Position numbers and translations under genes: made by a program | Part shown: positions 55,692-64,000 of the stretch, piece after piece | How the letters are laid out: each line of letters opens with the position of its first letter | Position numbering within the stretch: position 1 is the stretch's first letter | Assembly (NCBI RefSeq): GCF_000195575.1 | Contig: NC_015391.1 | Location: forward strand, 1,972,363 to 2,036,362 | DNA length: 64,000 nucleotides | From: Carnobacterium sp. 17-4 | GTDB taxonomy: Bacteria > Bacillota > Bacilli > Lactobacillales > Carnobacteriaceae | Direction of reading: 5' to 3' | Notes under the pieces: model-generated | What the model was told of the DNA's origin: nothing | Seen by the model: the letters and a program-made list of their open reading frames with translations, nothing else | The model's database searches: none

Positions 55692-56864
55692 TTAGTTGGC
55701 TTTATTTACGTATTGACGCATATTGTCTTTCATACCCGCCAAATAAATAGTTGCTGGATCTGTTGTAACCTCAAATGTTGCAGTGGATCCATCGACTGGA
55801 ATTGTTTGTTGGAAAACTTCTTCATACTCTTCAATCGAAATCTCTGTTCTTGAAGCAAATAATTCAGTATGACTCTTTGTTTGTAGATACTCGCGATAGT
55901 TCGGTTGCAAAATACCTGTAAAGAACTCCCCTACTGCACCGGAACCGTAACTATATAATCCAATTCTTGAACCATCTTTCAACTGTTCACTTTGTTCAAG
56001 TAAAGAAATCAAACTTAAATATAGCGACCCAGTATAAATGTTTCCAACATTGCGATTGTAGGTTGTACTTAATTGATAATTAGCTAATAATTTTTCTTGA
56101 GTAGCTTCATCTGCTTCTTCTACTACTGTTCTTAAAGCTTTAAGACCCATCTTAGTATAAGGTAAATGGAAACAGATGGCTTCAAAATCGTTTAACGCTA
56201 AATCTGATTTGGCTTTGTATTGTTCCCAAACCGTTGTGAAAAAGTGAATGTACTGTTCATTGGAAAATTTGCCGTCAACAAAAGCTGTATCTGAATAAAC
56301 CGGACGCCAAAAATCCATAATATCCGCTGTTAAATAGGCACTTTGATTTTCTAATGCCATGATTTTTGGATTGGCACTGATAACCATGGCTACCGCACCA
56401 GCTCCTTGAGTAGCTTCCCCTGAAGTGTTCAATCCATAACGCGCAATATCCGATCCCAATACCAATACTCTGCTTTCTGGATTTAAAGCGATATGCCCTT
56501 TTGCCATTTGGATTCCTGCAGTAGCTCCATAACAAGCTTGTTTCACTTCAATAGAACGTGCATTTGGATTTAATCCTAGCAAATGATGCACATACACGGC
56601 TCCAGATTTCGAATTATCGATACCTGATTCTGTACCAAAAATAACAAAATCAATTTTTTCTCTATCCGTCTCATCTAGTATCATTAATGCTGCATTTGCT
56701 GCTAATGTTACCGGGTCTTGTGTGATTGGAGCAATGGCCATTTTTTCTTGGCCGATCCCGATAGTAAATTTTTCTGGCTCTACATTTCTAGCTACTGCCA
56801 ATTTGTTCATATCTACGTACATATGTGGTGCATAAAAACCAATTTTGTCTATTCCAATTCTCAA
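55692..56864 (-). CDS. mvaS: Hydroxymethylglutaryl-CoA synthase
   Basis: A 390-residue thiolase-fold enzyme condensing acetyl-CoA with acetoacetyl-CoA. The nucleophile is C111 (KQACYGATAG) and the general base E79 (FGTESG); a histidine lies in CFHLPYTKMG. The ribosome binding site is poor: only GAGA is close to the ATG, with AAGGGG 17 bases away. Mevalonate made by MvaS and MvaA feeds isoprenoids, including the C30 carotenoid made by the crt operon. Confidence 0.95.
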   Translation of the reverse strand: MRIGIDKIGFYAPHMYVDMNKLAVARNVEPEKFTIGIGQEKMAIAPITQDPVTLAANAALMILDETDREKIDFVIFGTESGIDNSKSGAVYVHHLLGLNPNARSIEVKQACYGATAGIQMAKGHIALNPESRVLVLGSDIARYGLNTSGEATQGAGAVAMVISANPKIMALENQSAYLTADIMDFWRPVYSDTAFVDGKFSNEQYIHFFTTVWEQYKAKSDLALNDFEAICFHLPYTKMGLKALRTVVEEADEATQEKLLANYQLSTTYNRNVGNIYTGSLYLSLISLLEQSEQLKDGSRIGLYSYGSGAVGEFFTGILQPNYREYLQTKSHTELFASRTEISIEEYEEVFQQTIPVDGSTATFEVTTDPATIYLAGMKDNMRQYVNKAN

Positions 56865-57064
56865 AAGAAAGGACCCCTTTTTTATTTAATGACTTCTCTT
56901 ATACAGCCTTATCTTCCGTGTATACCTGCCTATTAACCTATTCTACTAAGCATTCTAATAAATAATAAGTTATTCACAGTTAAAAAACAACTGTTTGCTT
57001 CTAATCTAAAGAGAAGCTTAAGAATCTAATCACTAAGTAAACAAATATTAAATCTAAATCCAAT

Positions 57065-57826
57065 TTAAGGTCTTTCGATATCCTCTTTAATGGTTACTAA
57101 TTTTGTGATTTCTTCTTTCAATACGGCTAAGGGGTCCTTGCCGCAAGGGTACTCAATAGCTGTATTAATGTCATTTGGAAATTCACTCAAAACCTCCGCT
57201 ACAGAAATATCTCCTTCACCTAGAAGTGTCATTTCCAATGTATCTTCTTTGATGTCTTTCAAATGAACATAAGTTACCTGGTTTTTTAAAAGTTCTGCGT
57301 TCTTAACTGGATCCTCATGAACAAATATGAAGTTTCCAGTGTCAAAGGTTATCGAAACTGCTGCACCTTTTTCAATTAGTTGAGCACATAGTTGATTTAG
57401 TTTAGCCGCTTTTGAATAATCTTCTTGACCATTCTCAATCGTAAAATGGCTTATCTCGTATTCTTTTAACACATTATTTAAAATCGTAACCTCTTCAGTT
57501 GAAACGTCTTTAGCGTATCCAGCTCCAAATTTTAAATGTTTAGAACCTAACTCATGGGCTTCTTTTGCATATAACCTTAAATCGGTTTCCTTCATCATTT
57601 GCTCTGCATAAAGCAAATCTGGAACAGAGTACAACAATTCAAATCCATACTTTTTAGCCGCTTCATTAAGGTCTCTAAACTCAGTTTGCTCTTTGATGTA
57701 ATCTCTTCTGATTTCTATTTTTTTAATCCCTAATTGAGAAAGGCCTTCAAAAAAATCCAATTGTCTCTTTCCGTCTTTAACTAACTCATCAAAAACCAGC
57801 ATATTTACTACGATTGTTTCTCTCAT
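57065..57826 (-). CDS. Sugar phosphate isomerase/epimerase family protein
   Basis: A 253-residue TIM-barrel protein of the xylose isomerase-like (AP endonuclease 2) superfamily. Metal-site acidic residues appear in order as TIENGQED, TFDTGNF, VHLKDI and AIEYPCG. The substrate is unknown. It lies downstream of the GH1 gene behind a terminator, so it may be read through from the beta-glucoside operon or have its own promoter. AGGAGG precedes the ATG. Confidence 0.82.
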   Translation of the reverse strand: MRETIVVNMLVFDELVKDGKRQLDFFEGLSQLGIKKIEIRRDYIKEQTEFRDLNEAAKKYGFELLYSVPDLLYAEQMMKETDLRLYAKEAHELGSKHLKFGAGYAKDVSTEEVTILNNVLKEYEISHFTIENGQEDYSKAAKLNQLCAQLIEKGAAVSITFDTGNFIFVHEDPVKNAELLKNQVTYVHLKDIKEDTLEMTLLGEGDISVAEVLSEFPNDINTAIEYPCGKDPLAVLKEEITKLVTIKEDIERP

Positions 57827-57850
57827 TATTTAATTCCTCCTTAGTAAAAT

Positions 57851-57890
57851 AAAAAATGGTAATCCATTAATACTAGATTACCATTTTTAT
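57851..57890 (-). terminator. Terminator after the GH1 gene
   Basis: AAAAAATGGTAATC and GATTACCATTTTT pair around an 11-base loop, with a T-run on the minus strand. Confidence 0.88.
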
Positions 57891-57927
57891 TCTACTTATT
57901 CTTATTAACTGTTTGAGTAGTCGTTAT

Positions 57928-59346
57928 TTATCTGATTTCTGTTTTATCTGGAACTTCAAAAACACTATTTTTAATGATGTCTTGGTACCAAAAAGCCGAT
58001 TTTTTTAACGAGCGATCTCTGTTATTATCTAAATCGATTCTGACCAACCCATAACGATTCTTGAATGCGTTCATAGGAGATACACAATCGGTAAAAGCCC
58101 ATAACATATACCCTTTACAGTTTGATCCAGCTTCAGTTACCTCAATCAAACTATTCAAATGCTCTGTAATAAACTCGATGCGGTAATCGTCTTGTACAAC
58201 TCCATTGCTGTCCATAAACCGCTCTTCATCTTCAATACCCATCCCATTTTCTGTTACCATCCACGGAATATTTCCGTACTCATTTTTTATACGCATACCG
58301 AAATCAAACATCATTTGAGGATAAATTTCCCATCCTCTAGATTTATTCATTTTTCGTCCAGGCAATTCAAAATGGTCATAGTAGAACGCTGGATGGAAAG
58401 GTGTTTGCTCATTCCATTGGTAGCTTGGTGCCTTCACACGATTCGGGTAATATAAATTAATCCCTAAGAAGTCTACCGTATTGTGTGCAATAATAGCCAA
58501 TTCTTCTTTTGTATACTCAAATTGGATGCCATGCTTTTCTAACAGCGGAAACAACTCTTCTGGATATGTTCCCTTAACCAAAGGATCTAAATAAATGCGA
58601 TTGAAAAATAGATCGTACATCTCTGCCGCTTTTTTATCTGCTTCTGAAGAAGATCTTGGATACGTTACCTCTGGGTTCAACACAATACCGATTTGGCCGT
58701 CGTAATTATTTCTATGATACATTTCGACAACTTTTGCGGTTGCCAAAACTTTATGGTAATTCCATTGCATCCATTTTTTTGTATTTTGCTCATGTGGATA
58801 ACGAATGGCATCTAAGTAAGTGCGTGTTTGGATAACAACGGGCTCATTAAATGTAAACCAATATTTTACACGGTCTGCGTAACGGTCAAAAACAATTTCT
58901 GCGTACTGTGTAAATAGTTCCACAACTTTTTTTGAACTCCAGCCATCGTAGTTATCTTGTAAATAAGTTGGCAATTCATAATGTTCAAGGCACAACATCG
59001 GTACTACACCAGCTTCAATCAAACTATCTATATAGCGGTCAACAAATGAAGCATAGTCTTCGTCAACTTCCAAAGTTTCATAATTTGTAAAAAATCTTGA
59101 CCAATTTATAGAAGTTCGAAAATGTGTTAACCCAATTTCTTTCATTAGATCAATATCGTCTTGATAGCGTTCATAAAAATTAGTTGCAACTCCTGGACCG
59201 AAGCCTTCATGCCATACATGTCTTTCATTTTTATACCATGTATCCAGATATGAATCTTGCCCTTCTTTCTTGCCTTTCCATCCCTCTGTTTGCCATGCGG
59301 ATGACCCAGCGCCAATAATAAAATCCTTTGGAATTTGTTTTTTCAA
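57928..59346 (-). CDS. GH1 family 6-phospho-beta-glucosidase
   Basis: A 472-residue family 1 glycoside hydrolase. The acid/base is E168 (FTFNEPV) and the nucleophile E366 (MVTENGMG). The C-terminal NNRDRSLKKSAFWYQ segment fits enzymes acting on phosphorylated sugars, and PTS EIIA and EIIB genes lie upstream, so it probably cleaves cellobiose-6-phosphate or another aryl- or alkyl-beta-glucoside phosphate; 6-phospho-beta-galactosidase is the alternative. I chose TTG at 59346, nine bases after AAGGAG. An ATG six codons earlier has no ribosome binding site of its own. Confidence 0.88.
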   Translation of the reverse strand: MKKQIPKDFIIGAGSSAWQTEGWKGKKEGQDSYLDTWYKNERHVWHEGFGPGVATNFYERYQDDIDLMKEIGLTHFRTSINWSRFFTNYETLEVDEDYASFVDRYIDSLIEAGVVPMLCLEHYELPTYLQDNYDGWSSKKVVELFTQYAEIVFDRYADRVKYWFTFNEPVVIQTRTYLDAIRYPHEQNTKKWMQWNYHKVLATAKVVEMYHRNNYDGQIGIVLNPEVTYPRSSSEADKKAAEMYDLFFNRIYLDPLVKGTYPEELFPLLEKHGIQFEYTKEELAIIAHNTVDFLGINLYYPNRVKAPSYQWNEQTPFHPAFYYDHFELPGRKMNKSRGWEIYPQMMFDFGMRIKNEYGNIPWMVTENGMGIEDEERFMDSNGVVQDDYRIEFITEHLNSLIEVTEAGSNCKGYMLWAFTDCVSPMNAFKNRYGLVRIDLDNNRDRSLKKSAFWYQDIIKNSVFEVPDKTEIR

Positions 59347-59417
59347 TTTTATACTCTCCTTCATATATAGATTCAGTTAAACATTATGCCTGTCAGCTTT
59401 GCTCACTCGATAGACAA

Positions 59418-59449
59418 TAAAAAGCCATAAAATGAAATTCTTATGACTT
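59418..59449 (-). other. Possible attenuator hairpin between EIIA and GH1 genes
   Basis: On the minus strand AAGTCATAA pairs with TTATGGCTT (one U-G pair) around ten bases and is followed by TTTATTG. It could reduce GH1 expression relative to the PTS genes. The stem is AT-rich. Confidence 0.35.
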
Positions 59450-59474
59450 TTTATGACTTGCTATGAACTTACAT

Positions 59475-59804
59475 TTAGTCTATTGATACCCCTGCAAGTT
59501 TTTTATATACGTCAACAACTTCAGACGCCATATCTCTAAATGTTATAGCATTCATCAAATGATCTTGGCTATGCACAGCTAATAAAGAAACCGTTAGCTC
59601 TTCACCAGATGCTTCTTGTGTCAATAAACTCGTTTGAGCATGGTGAGCTTCAACTAAAGATTTATCTGCTGCATCTAATTTTTCAGCTGCTAATGTAAAA
59701 TCATCTGTTTTTGCAGCATGAATAGCTTCCATTGCATCGCTTTTAGCGTTTCCTCCATGAATAATTAACCCCATGATTGTTTCTATATTTATTGCTTGTC
59801 CCAC
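59475..59804 (-). CDS. PTS lactose/cellobiose family EIIA component
   Basis: A 109-residue all-helical EIIA of the Lac family. The phosphorylated histidine is probably H78 (AVHSQDHLM); AHHAQ at 53-57 is the accompanying segment. It passes phosphate to EIIB. The start is GTG, eight bases after AAGGAAG. Second gene of the sigma-54 operon, 31 bases after EIIB. Confidence 0.92.
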   Translation of the reverse strand: MGQAINIETIMGLIIHGGNAKSDAMEAIHAAKTDDFTLAAEKLDAADKSLVEAHHAQTSLLTQEASGEELTVSLLAVHSQDHLMNAITFRDMASEVVDVYKKLAGVSID

Positions 59805-59835
59805 TTTAAAAACTTCCTTTCATAATCCTTACTGA

Positions 59836-60153
59836 TTAATTCATTAATTTAATAGCATGATCCAACACATTTTCACCGTTCATTTTTCCGTAATCTTGCA
59901 TGTTGATAATGTCAAGTGGAATATTTTTCCCAGCTAATTTCTTTTCGAATTGGCCTTTCATGAATCGAACTTGTGGCCCTAATAACATAACGTCAATATT
60001 TTTGCTTGCAAGGTTTTTATCTGCTTCTGCTGCTGATACTGCAAAAATTTCTGTATCCATATTGCGAGCTTTTGAAGCCGCTTGCATTTTAGTTACTAAT
60101 AAACTTGTACTCATACCTGCTGAACATACTAACATAATTGTTTTTTCTGCCAT
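59836..60153 (-). CDS. PTS lactose/cellobiose family EIIB component
   Basis: A 105-residue EIIB with the phosphorylated cysteine C10 followed by the binding loop SAGMSTSLLV. First gene behind the sigma-54 promoter at 60197-60213. No EIIC gene is in the operon; the C-terminal fragment at the right edge of the window may be it. GGAG precedes the ATG. Confidence 0.93.
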   Translation of the reverse strand: MAEKTIMLVCSAGMSTSLLVTKMQAASKARNMDTEIFAVSAAEADKNLASKNIDVMLLGPQVRFMKGQFEKKLAGKNIPLDIINMQDYGKMNGENVLDHAIKLMN

Positions 60154-60196
60154 TATTTATCACTCCATTAAGTTATTTGCTTTACACTTATTATAA

Positions 60197-60213
60197 TGCA
60201 AGTATCGTGCCAA
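60197..60213 (-). promoter_or_regulatory. Sigma-54 promoter of the EIIB-EIIA-GH1 operon
   Basis: On the minus strand TTGGCACGATACTTGCA matches the -24/-12 consensus (TGGCACG, four bases, TTGCA) exactly. It lies 44 bases upstream of the EIIB start and downstream of the LevR-type activator gene, so factor, activator and target fit together. Confidence 0.93.
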
Positions 60214-60222
60214 CAATTTTAA

Positions 60223-60237
60223 ATGTAAACACATTCA
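60223..60237. promoter_or_regulatory. Candidate cre site beside the sigma-54 promoter
   Basis: ATGTAAACACATTCA matches WTGNAANCGNWNNCW with one mismatch (the central G). It lies ten bases upstream of the -24 element, where CcpA could block activator contact, as a cre does in the Bacillus lev operon. Confidence 0.4.
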
Positions 60238-60281
60238 GAAAGCCTTTTCTTTCTTTGTTTTAACATACACACTACAAATAA

Positions 60282-60312
60282 AAAAATACACACTAGTGAA
60301 GTGTGTATTTTT
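60282..60312 (-). terminator. Terminator of the LevR-type activator gene
   Basis: AAAAATACACAC and GTGTGTATTTTT pair perfectly around seven bases; the stem overlaps the activator's stop codon. Confidence 0.85.
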
Positions 60313-63010
60313 AAATATGCATTTTTACTTGATTTTCAATAATCATTTGTGCAATATACGCAATCTCATCCTCTGGAATAGCCATTTGGTATTGTTTTTC
60401 TAATGGAATAAGAGTCGCTTTAATTACATCCATAGTCATGCGATTTTTTTTAGCATATGCTTCTAAGCCATGAAATTCGCGAATAATCGTACCTGTTTGT
60501 AGTCCTTCAATCAAAAACGCCAAATGCAGCAGCATACCCGTTTCCACGCCTGCTGGAATCATAACATTCAGCTGACTTTTCATTTGCTGGATTAGTTTTT
60601 GTAAAAAGCGCATCAGTTGTTGGATAGACCCTACTTTTTTCAAGGTACCCGTCAACGATTGTATGATCTCGTTTATGGGAAGCTCCTCTTCTAATTGATT
60701 GCTTAGCAGCAGTAATTTTTCATCATTAAATATATCGTATGTGCTATAAAAGGGGATATTTTGATAGTCGAATTCAACAGTCCCTACTATAGCTTTAATA
60801 TCATACGTTTCCATCAACTGATCAATTCGTTGCTTGAATGCTTCGCGGTGCAAAAATTGTAAAGGAATAATTTTCACCTTTGTAGAATCCACTACTGGAA
60901 GAATACGCTGTTCTAATTTTTTAGCTACTCCTTCTCCCGTAAAACAGGTAACTAATATAGCTTTCTTTTTCTTTACATCCACTAACGTTAGTTGTTTTGT
61001 GCTGCTTTTCAATACCGTTTGACAACTTTGGTAAATTTCCTCTAACGTACGGCCAATACTAGCCATTCTTACAGCTTCCAAAACGACTAAAGTACTCACC
61101 ATAGGAAGTGTTTTAATTCGTAGGCCTAAGTCTTCTGCTAACATATTTCCAAAAGTATTTAGTGAACCCATATCGGTTAAAATCAGTAATCCATGTTGGT
61201 AGACTTCCTTATTTTCCTCAATCGTTTGACGAACCAGTTGGTACATTTCTTGAACTTTCATAGTCAATGGCATATTGACGGCTACGCCAACTGTCGTTTC
61301 TAATAATTCTTTTACGGTTTCCAACATGCTGCTTGCAGTCGTCTTTCCATGCATTAAAACCATAATGGCTGTCATTTCATCTTGTTTTTGAGCCATTTCA
61401 ACCTCTTCTTGTTTCGTTAAAAACAACGTGATAAACCCAATTTCTTCAAAAGGAATTTCCACAGAATAAGCTTCTTCAATCATAGCTGAAAGATCGATTG
61501 CTACTTGAAATTCTTTCGAGTAGTTCTTTCGGATCTCATTCAAATTTGGAAAATCGATTCGTTGATTTTCTTCTATTCGCTCCAGAGCACTTTGCAAATG
61601 TAGAGCAAAAGCAAATTCCATTTTAGTAGAATATGAACGATGCAGCCGTTCTTTGGCAAGCGAATACATTTGTTCAACCAATTCTTTTAATACTGGATCA
61701 ATGATGTGTTTGCGTACATCTGACGTTGTCGAAAGTGTTTTGACGTACTCATTAAAATAAGTCTTTTGTTCTTTATGTCCTAATCCGTCTAAGTGATAAT
61801 TTTCTAAAAGATTCTCATTTGTCTTTTTCAAAAGATTTTTTTCTATCAAAGGTACAATCGCTTTTTCCTTCTGCTGATAAGCTAAGGGATCAGTTGAGTC
61901 CGTTATTGGCATGTACGTAAATTCTGTTTGGTCTAGCTGAATTAATCGTTCCATTTGCTTGGGCATTTCTTTTATTGATAATAGCCCTTTTTGAACTTGT
62001 AGTGGCAAGTCTTTTTGATCAATTTTTAAAGACTGTTTGTTTTCCATTCGAACATTTAAGAAAGCTTTGGCACAGACTAGTTTTAAATCTCGTTGAAATT
62101 GTCCAATATTTCCTTCTGGTTGATACAACATAAAGGCTAATAGAGCTTCTCTTTCAATGGTAATTTTTTGGTTAAGGCGTTGCGCTTCCTGTTTCAAAAA
62201 ACTGTCTATTAACTCATACCGTTCTTCCACTGTGCGTTCAATTAACTCAGGTAAGGTTATAGCCATTGGGATTCTGCGTGTAAACGTTGACAATAATACA
62301 TTAGATTTTTCTGTTGTTGCTCCAATAATCAATACATTTGCGTGATGCGTTTCATTGCTTTCTCCTAGAGGACGATAAATCCCTTTGTCAATAAATGTGA
62401 ACAACATTTCTTGACCTTCAGGTGGCAATCGGTGAATTTCATCTAAAAATAAAATACCGTTATCGGCTTGGTGAATAAGACCTGTTCGATCCTGAGTAGC
62501 ACCCGTATAAGACCCTTTTTTCACACCAAAAATATGCCCAAAAAGCAATTGTGGATTTTGGGCATAGTCTGCACAGTTATACGTTACAAAAGGAGCATCT
62601 TTAGACAATGCTCTCGATTCAATCGCAAATTGATACATACATTCTGCAAATAACGACTTTCCTGTTCCTGTTTGCCCAAAAATAATAGTATGCAACCCGT
62701 TGGGTGGATACAAAATAGCCGCTTTTGCTTGTTGCACCATTTCTTTTAAAGAAGCTTCGTAGCCTATTAAGCGAGAAAAAGCGTTCATTTTATAGTATTC
62801 TTCTTGCTCATTTTCGCTGATAGCTATTGATTGATACAATACTGGACGTCCAGTTATTTTTTCTATTTGGTTTTCTTTATACAATTCATTTAAGTAACGA
62901 CTAACATTTGCACGGTCCAAAGATAAAGCTAAGGCAATATCTTTGGCTGTGACACCTTTATTCATTTCATTTAAATAATCTAATACTAATTTTTTACGGT
63001 TATTTGTCAC
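60311..63010 (-). CDS. Sigma-54-dependent PTS-regulated activator (LevR/CelR/ManR family)
   Basis: An 899-residue activator. Domains in order: N-terminal winged helix (1-55); AAA+ sigma-54 interaction domain (about 75-320) with Walker A GQTGTGKS (112-119), the sigma-contact loop GSYTGA (166-171) in place of GAFTGA, and Walker B ILFLDE (186-191); a first PRD domain (about 440-545); an EIIA-Man-like domain (about 550-680, containing MVLMHGKTTAS); and a C-terminal PRD-like domain. Phosphorylation by PTS proteins should set its activity. It lies directly upstream of the sigma-54 promoter it probably serves. The start is GTG after GGGGGAGG. It requires rpoN, not in this window. Confidence 0.93.
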   Translation of the reverse strand: MTNNRKKLVLDYLNEMNKGVTAKDIALALSLDRANVSRYLNELYKENQIEKITGRPVLYQSIAISENEQEEYYKMNAFSRLIGYEASLKEMVQQAKAAILYPPNGLHTIIFGQTGTGKSLFAECMYQFAIESRALSKDAPFVTYNCADYAQNPQLLFGHIFGVKKGSYTGATQDRTGLIHQADNGILFLDEIHRLPPEGQEMLFTFIDKGIYRPLGESNETHHANVLIIGATTEKSNVLLSTFTRRIPMAITLPELIERTVEERYELIDSFLKQEAQRLNQKITIEREALLAFMLYQPEGNIGQFQRDLKLVCAKAFLNVRMENKQSLKIDQKDLPLQVQKGLLSIKEMPKQMERLIQLDQTEFTYMPITDSTDPLAYQQKEKAIVPLIEKNLLKKTNENLLENYHLDGLGHKEQKTYFNEYVKTLSTTSDVRKHIIDPVLKELVEQMYSLAKERLHRSYSTKMEFAFALHLQSALERIEENQRIDFPNLNEIRKNYSKEFQVAIDLSAMIEEAYSVEIPFEEIGFITLFLTKQEEVEMAQKQDEMTAIMVLMHGKTTASSMLETVKELLETTVGVAVNMPLTMKVQEMYQLVRQTIEENKEVYQHGLLILTDMGSLNTFGNMLAEDLGLRIKTLPMVSTLVVLEAVRMASIGRTLEEIYQSCQTVLKSSTKQLTLVDVKKKKAILVTCFTGEGVAKKLEQRILPVVDSTKVKIIPLQFLHREAFKQRIDQLMETYDIKAIVGTVEFDYQNIPFYSTYDIFNDEKLLLLSNQLEEELPINEIIQSLTGTLKKVGSIQQLMRFLQKLIQQMKSQLNVMIPAGVETGMLLHLAFLIEGLQTGTIIREFHGLEAYAKKNRMTMDVIKATLIPLEKQYQMAIPEDEIAYIAQMIIENQVKMHI

Positions 63011-63044
63011 TTTTCCTCCCCCTTGCTTTGAGAGTTCTATTCTT

Positions 63045-63761
63045 TTAAAATTTTTGATTCATATCTATAAACGTAAAACTACGTGTATCATAACGATGGC
63101 GACTTCGTGAATGCTCAAAAGGTCGACCATCTTTTAAGTACACGATTTGTTCAACTTCTAATACAGGATCATGAACACCACAATTTAAATATTCTTGATC
63201 GTATTTAGAGGACTTGTCTGCACGAATTTTACGATATGCCCCACTAAAACTTATATTTAATTCATCGTGAAGATATTTATAGATTGAACCTTCAATGATG
63301 TCTTCCGTTAATCCGACTGCCAAATCTGTTGGCATGTAAGTGTGTTCTAGAACATAAGGCTTATCATCAAGGATTCTTAACCTAATTAGATTATACACCG
63401 GCATATTTTTTTCAATCATCAAATGTTCCATGATTTCTTCATTTGGGAATTCAACTGTGAATTTAATTATTTTACTTTCTAACTTATGTCCTTGCATTTG
63501 TTTGGTTAAACCATCGTACTCATTAACAGCAGAATTTTTTTCGTTTAAAGGAGAATTTTTCATCACAAATGTTCCAGAACCACGTTGACGATAAATTAAT
63601 CCTTCCATAGCCAAGATATCTAGTGCTTTTTTTATTGTCATTCTGCTAACTTTAAATTCTTCTGATAGGGTTACTTGATCTGGGATAAGAGATTCCACTT
63701 TATATTCGCCATTTGTAATGCGATTTCTTATTTCATCTGCTATTGCTTCGTACTTTACCAT
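63045..63761 (-). CDS. GntR/UTRA family regulator
   Basis: A 238-residue HutC-type regulator with an N-terminal GntR winged helix (SEEFKVSRMTIKKALDILAM) and a C-terminal UTRA ligand domain. Such regulators often control beta-glucoside or amino-sugar PTS genes and sense the sugar phosphate. It lies 34 bases upstream of the LevR-type gene and may be co-transcribed with it, giving the beta-glucoside locus two regulators. GGAGG precedes the ATG. Confidence 0.9.
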   Translation of the reverse strand: MVKYEAIADEIRNRITNGEYKVESLIPDQVTLSEEFKVSRMTIKKALDILAMEGLIYRQRGSGTFVMKNSPLNEKNSAVNEYDGLTKQMQGHKLESKIIKFTVEFPNEEIMEHLMIEKNMPVYNLIRLRILDDKPYVLEHTYMPTDLAVGLTEDIIEGSIYKYLHDELNISFSGAYRKIRADKSSKYDQEYLNCGVHDPVLEVEQIVYLKDGRPFEHSRSRHRYDTRSFTFIDMNQKF

Positions 63762-63867
63762 AGTGGTTACCTCCTTGTTCTCACGCTCACAATCATCATA
63801 GCTTAATTAAAATAATAAGACTAGCCTTTTGATAAAAAAAAGACTGTTTCGCTTAAAAATCTATAGT

Positions 63868-63900
63868 AAAAAAGAACCTACCTAAAGAGGCAAGTTCTTC
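63868..63900 (-). terminator. Terminator of the gene entering from the right edge
   Basis: On the minus strand AAGAAC and GTTCTT enclose an inner CCT/AGG pairing and are followed by TTTT, about 30 bases after the stop codon of the partial gene. Confidence 0.7.
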
Positions 63901-63932
63901 TTTATTCTTTGCTTTATGCCTTTTATCTATTA

Positions 63933-64000
63933 TTAATCAGCCATAGAAACAATATTTAGATTTACTTTATCAACTAATTTAAGGAATGGGAACCAAATCA
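63933..64000 (-). CDS. Partial CDS at window edge, possible PTS EIIC C-terminus
   Basis: Only the last 21 residues and the stop are in the window. The end IWFPFLKLVDK is like the C-termini of lactose/cellobiose-family EIIC proteins, which close with a membrane segment followed by PFxKxxDK. Context agrees: the EIIB and EIIA genes nearby lack an EIIC. Frame and stop are clear, and a terminator follows. The identity is a guess from 21 residues. Confidence 0.4.
   Translation of the reverse strand, partial: IWFPFLKLVDKVNLNIVSMAD

Noticed and set aside
56976..56994. ACAGTT/AACTGT hairpin downstream of the isomerase/epimerase gene.
   Set aside because: Six-base AT-rich stem without a following T-run on the minus strand; not counted as a terminator.

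Overview
The window reads as chromosome of a low-GC Gram-positive lactic acid bacterium. Several traits together point to a motile member of the genus Carnobacterium or a close relative: a copYAZ copper operon of the enterococcal type, a mevalonate pathway, a complete C30 carotenoid (staphyloxanthin-type) operon, motAB, and a LevR/CelR-type sigma-54 activator. This placement is inferred from gene content, not from a search. I see no rRNA, tRNA, CRISPR array, prophage or intact insertion sequence. Gene density is high, and most transcription units end in clear intrinsic terminators.

Layout. 0-8 kb: an unrecognised gene, dps, an ABC-F ATPase, a membrane diguanylate cyclase, a DbpA-type helicase, asparaginase and an acyl-ACP thioesterase. 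8-15 kb: a heterodimeric ABC exporter, two tandem GT8 glycosyltransferases and a permuted papain-fold protein. 15-24.5 kb: sbcDC, a small thioesterase, a three-gene folate one-carbon operon (fhs, fchA, 5-formyl-THF cyclo-ligase) and an SLC1-type symporter. 24.7-32.3 kb: a TetR-controlled HrtBA-like ABC transporter, pepC and copY-copA-copZ with two cop boxes. 32.3-43.4 kb: motAB, then a colinear block running HrtBA-like transporter, OhrR-like MarR regulator, crtN, crtM, crtP, aldH, crtQ, crtO. 43.5-53 kb: a Nudix hydrolase, a class IV aminotransferase, a split ThrE exporter, gluconokinase, and an alpha-glucoside PTS locus with GH4 enzyme, RpiR regulator and SGNH hydrolase. 53-57 kb: ribosomal protein L25/Ctc and convergent mvaA and mvaS. 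57-64 kb: a beta-glucoside locus (sugar isomerase, GH1, PTS EIIA and EIIB) behind a textbook sigma-54 promoter, its LevR-type activator, a GntR/UTRA regulator, and the C-terminus of what may be the missing EIIC.

How the genes fit together. mvaA and mvaS feed the isoprenoid pool that crtM and crtN draw on. The carotenoid end product sits in the membrane and is a known antioxidant, which fits the one-cysteine OhrR-like regulator lying 53 bases upstream of crtN. The two sugar loci use different control: an RpiR regulator plus a likely CcpA site for alpha-glucosides, and sigma-54 plus a PRD activator for beta-glucosides.

The least ordinary signal is non-coding. Two intergenic stretches, about 28.77-28.95 kb and 55.40-55.58 kb, carry arrays of related hairpin half-sites with the core TCACTnnTCCAT. 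The variable dinucleotide changes together on both sides of several stems, so these look like structured, possibly mobile repeats. A separate perfect 26-base inverted repeat at 3.57-3.62 kb resembles paired insertion-sequence ends.
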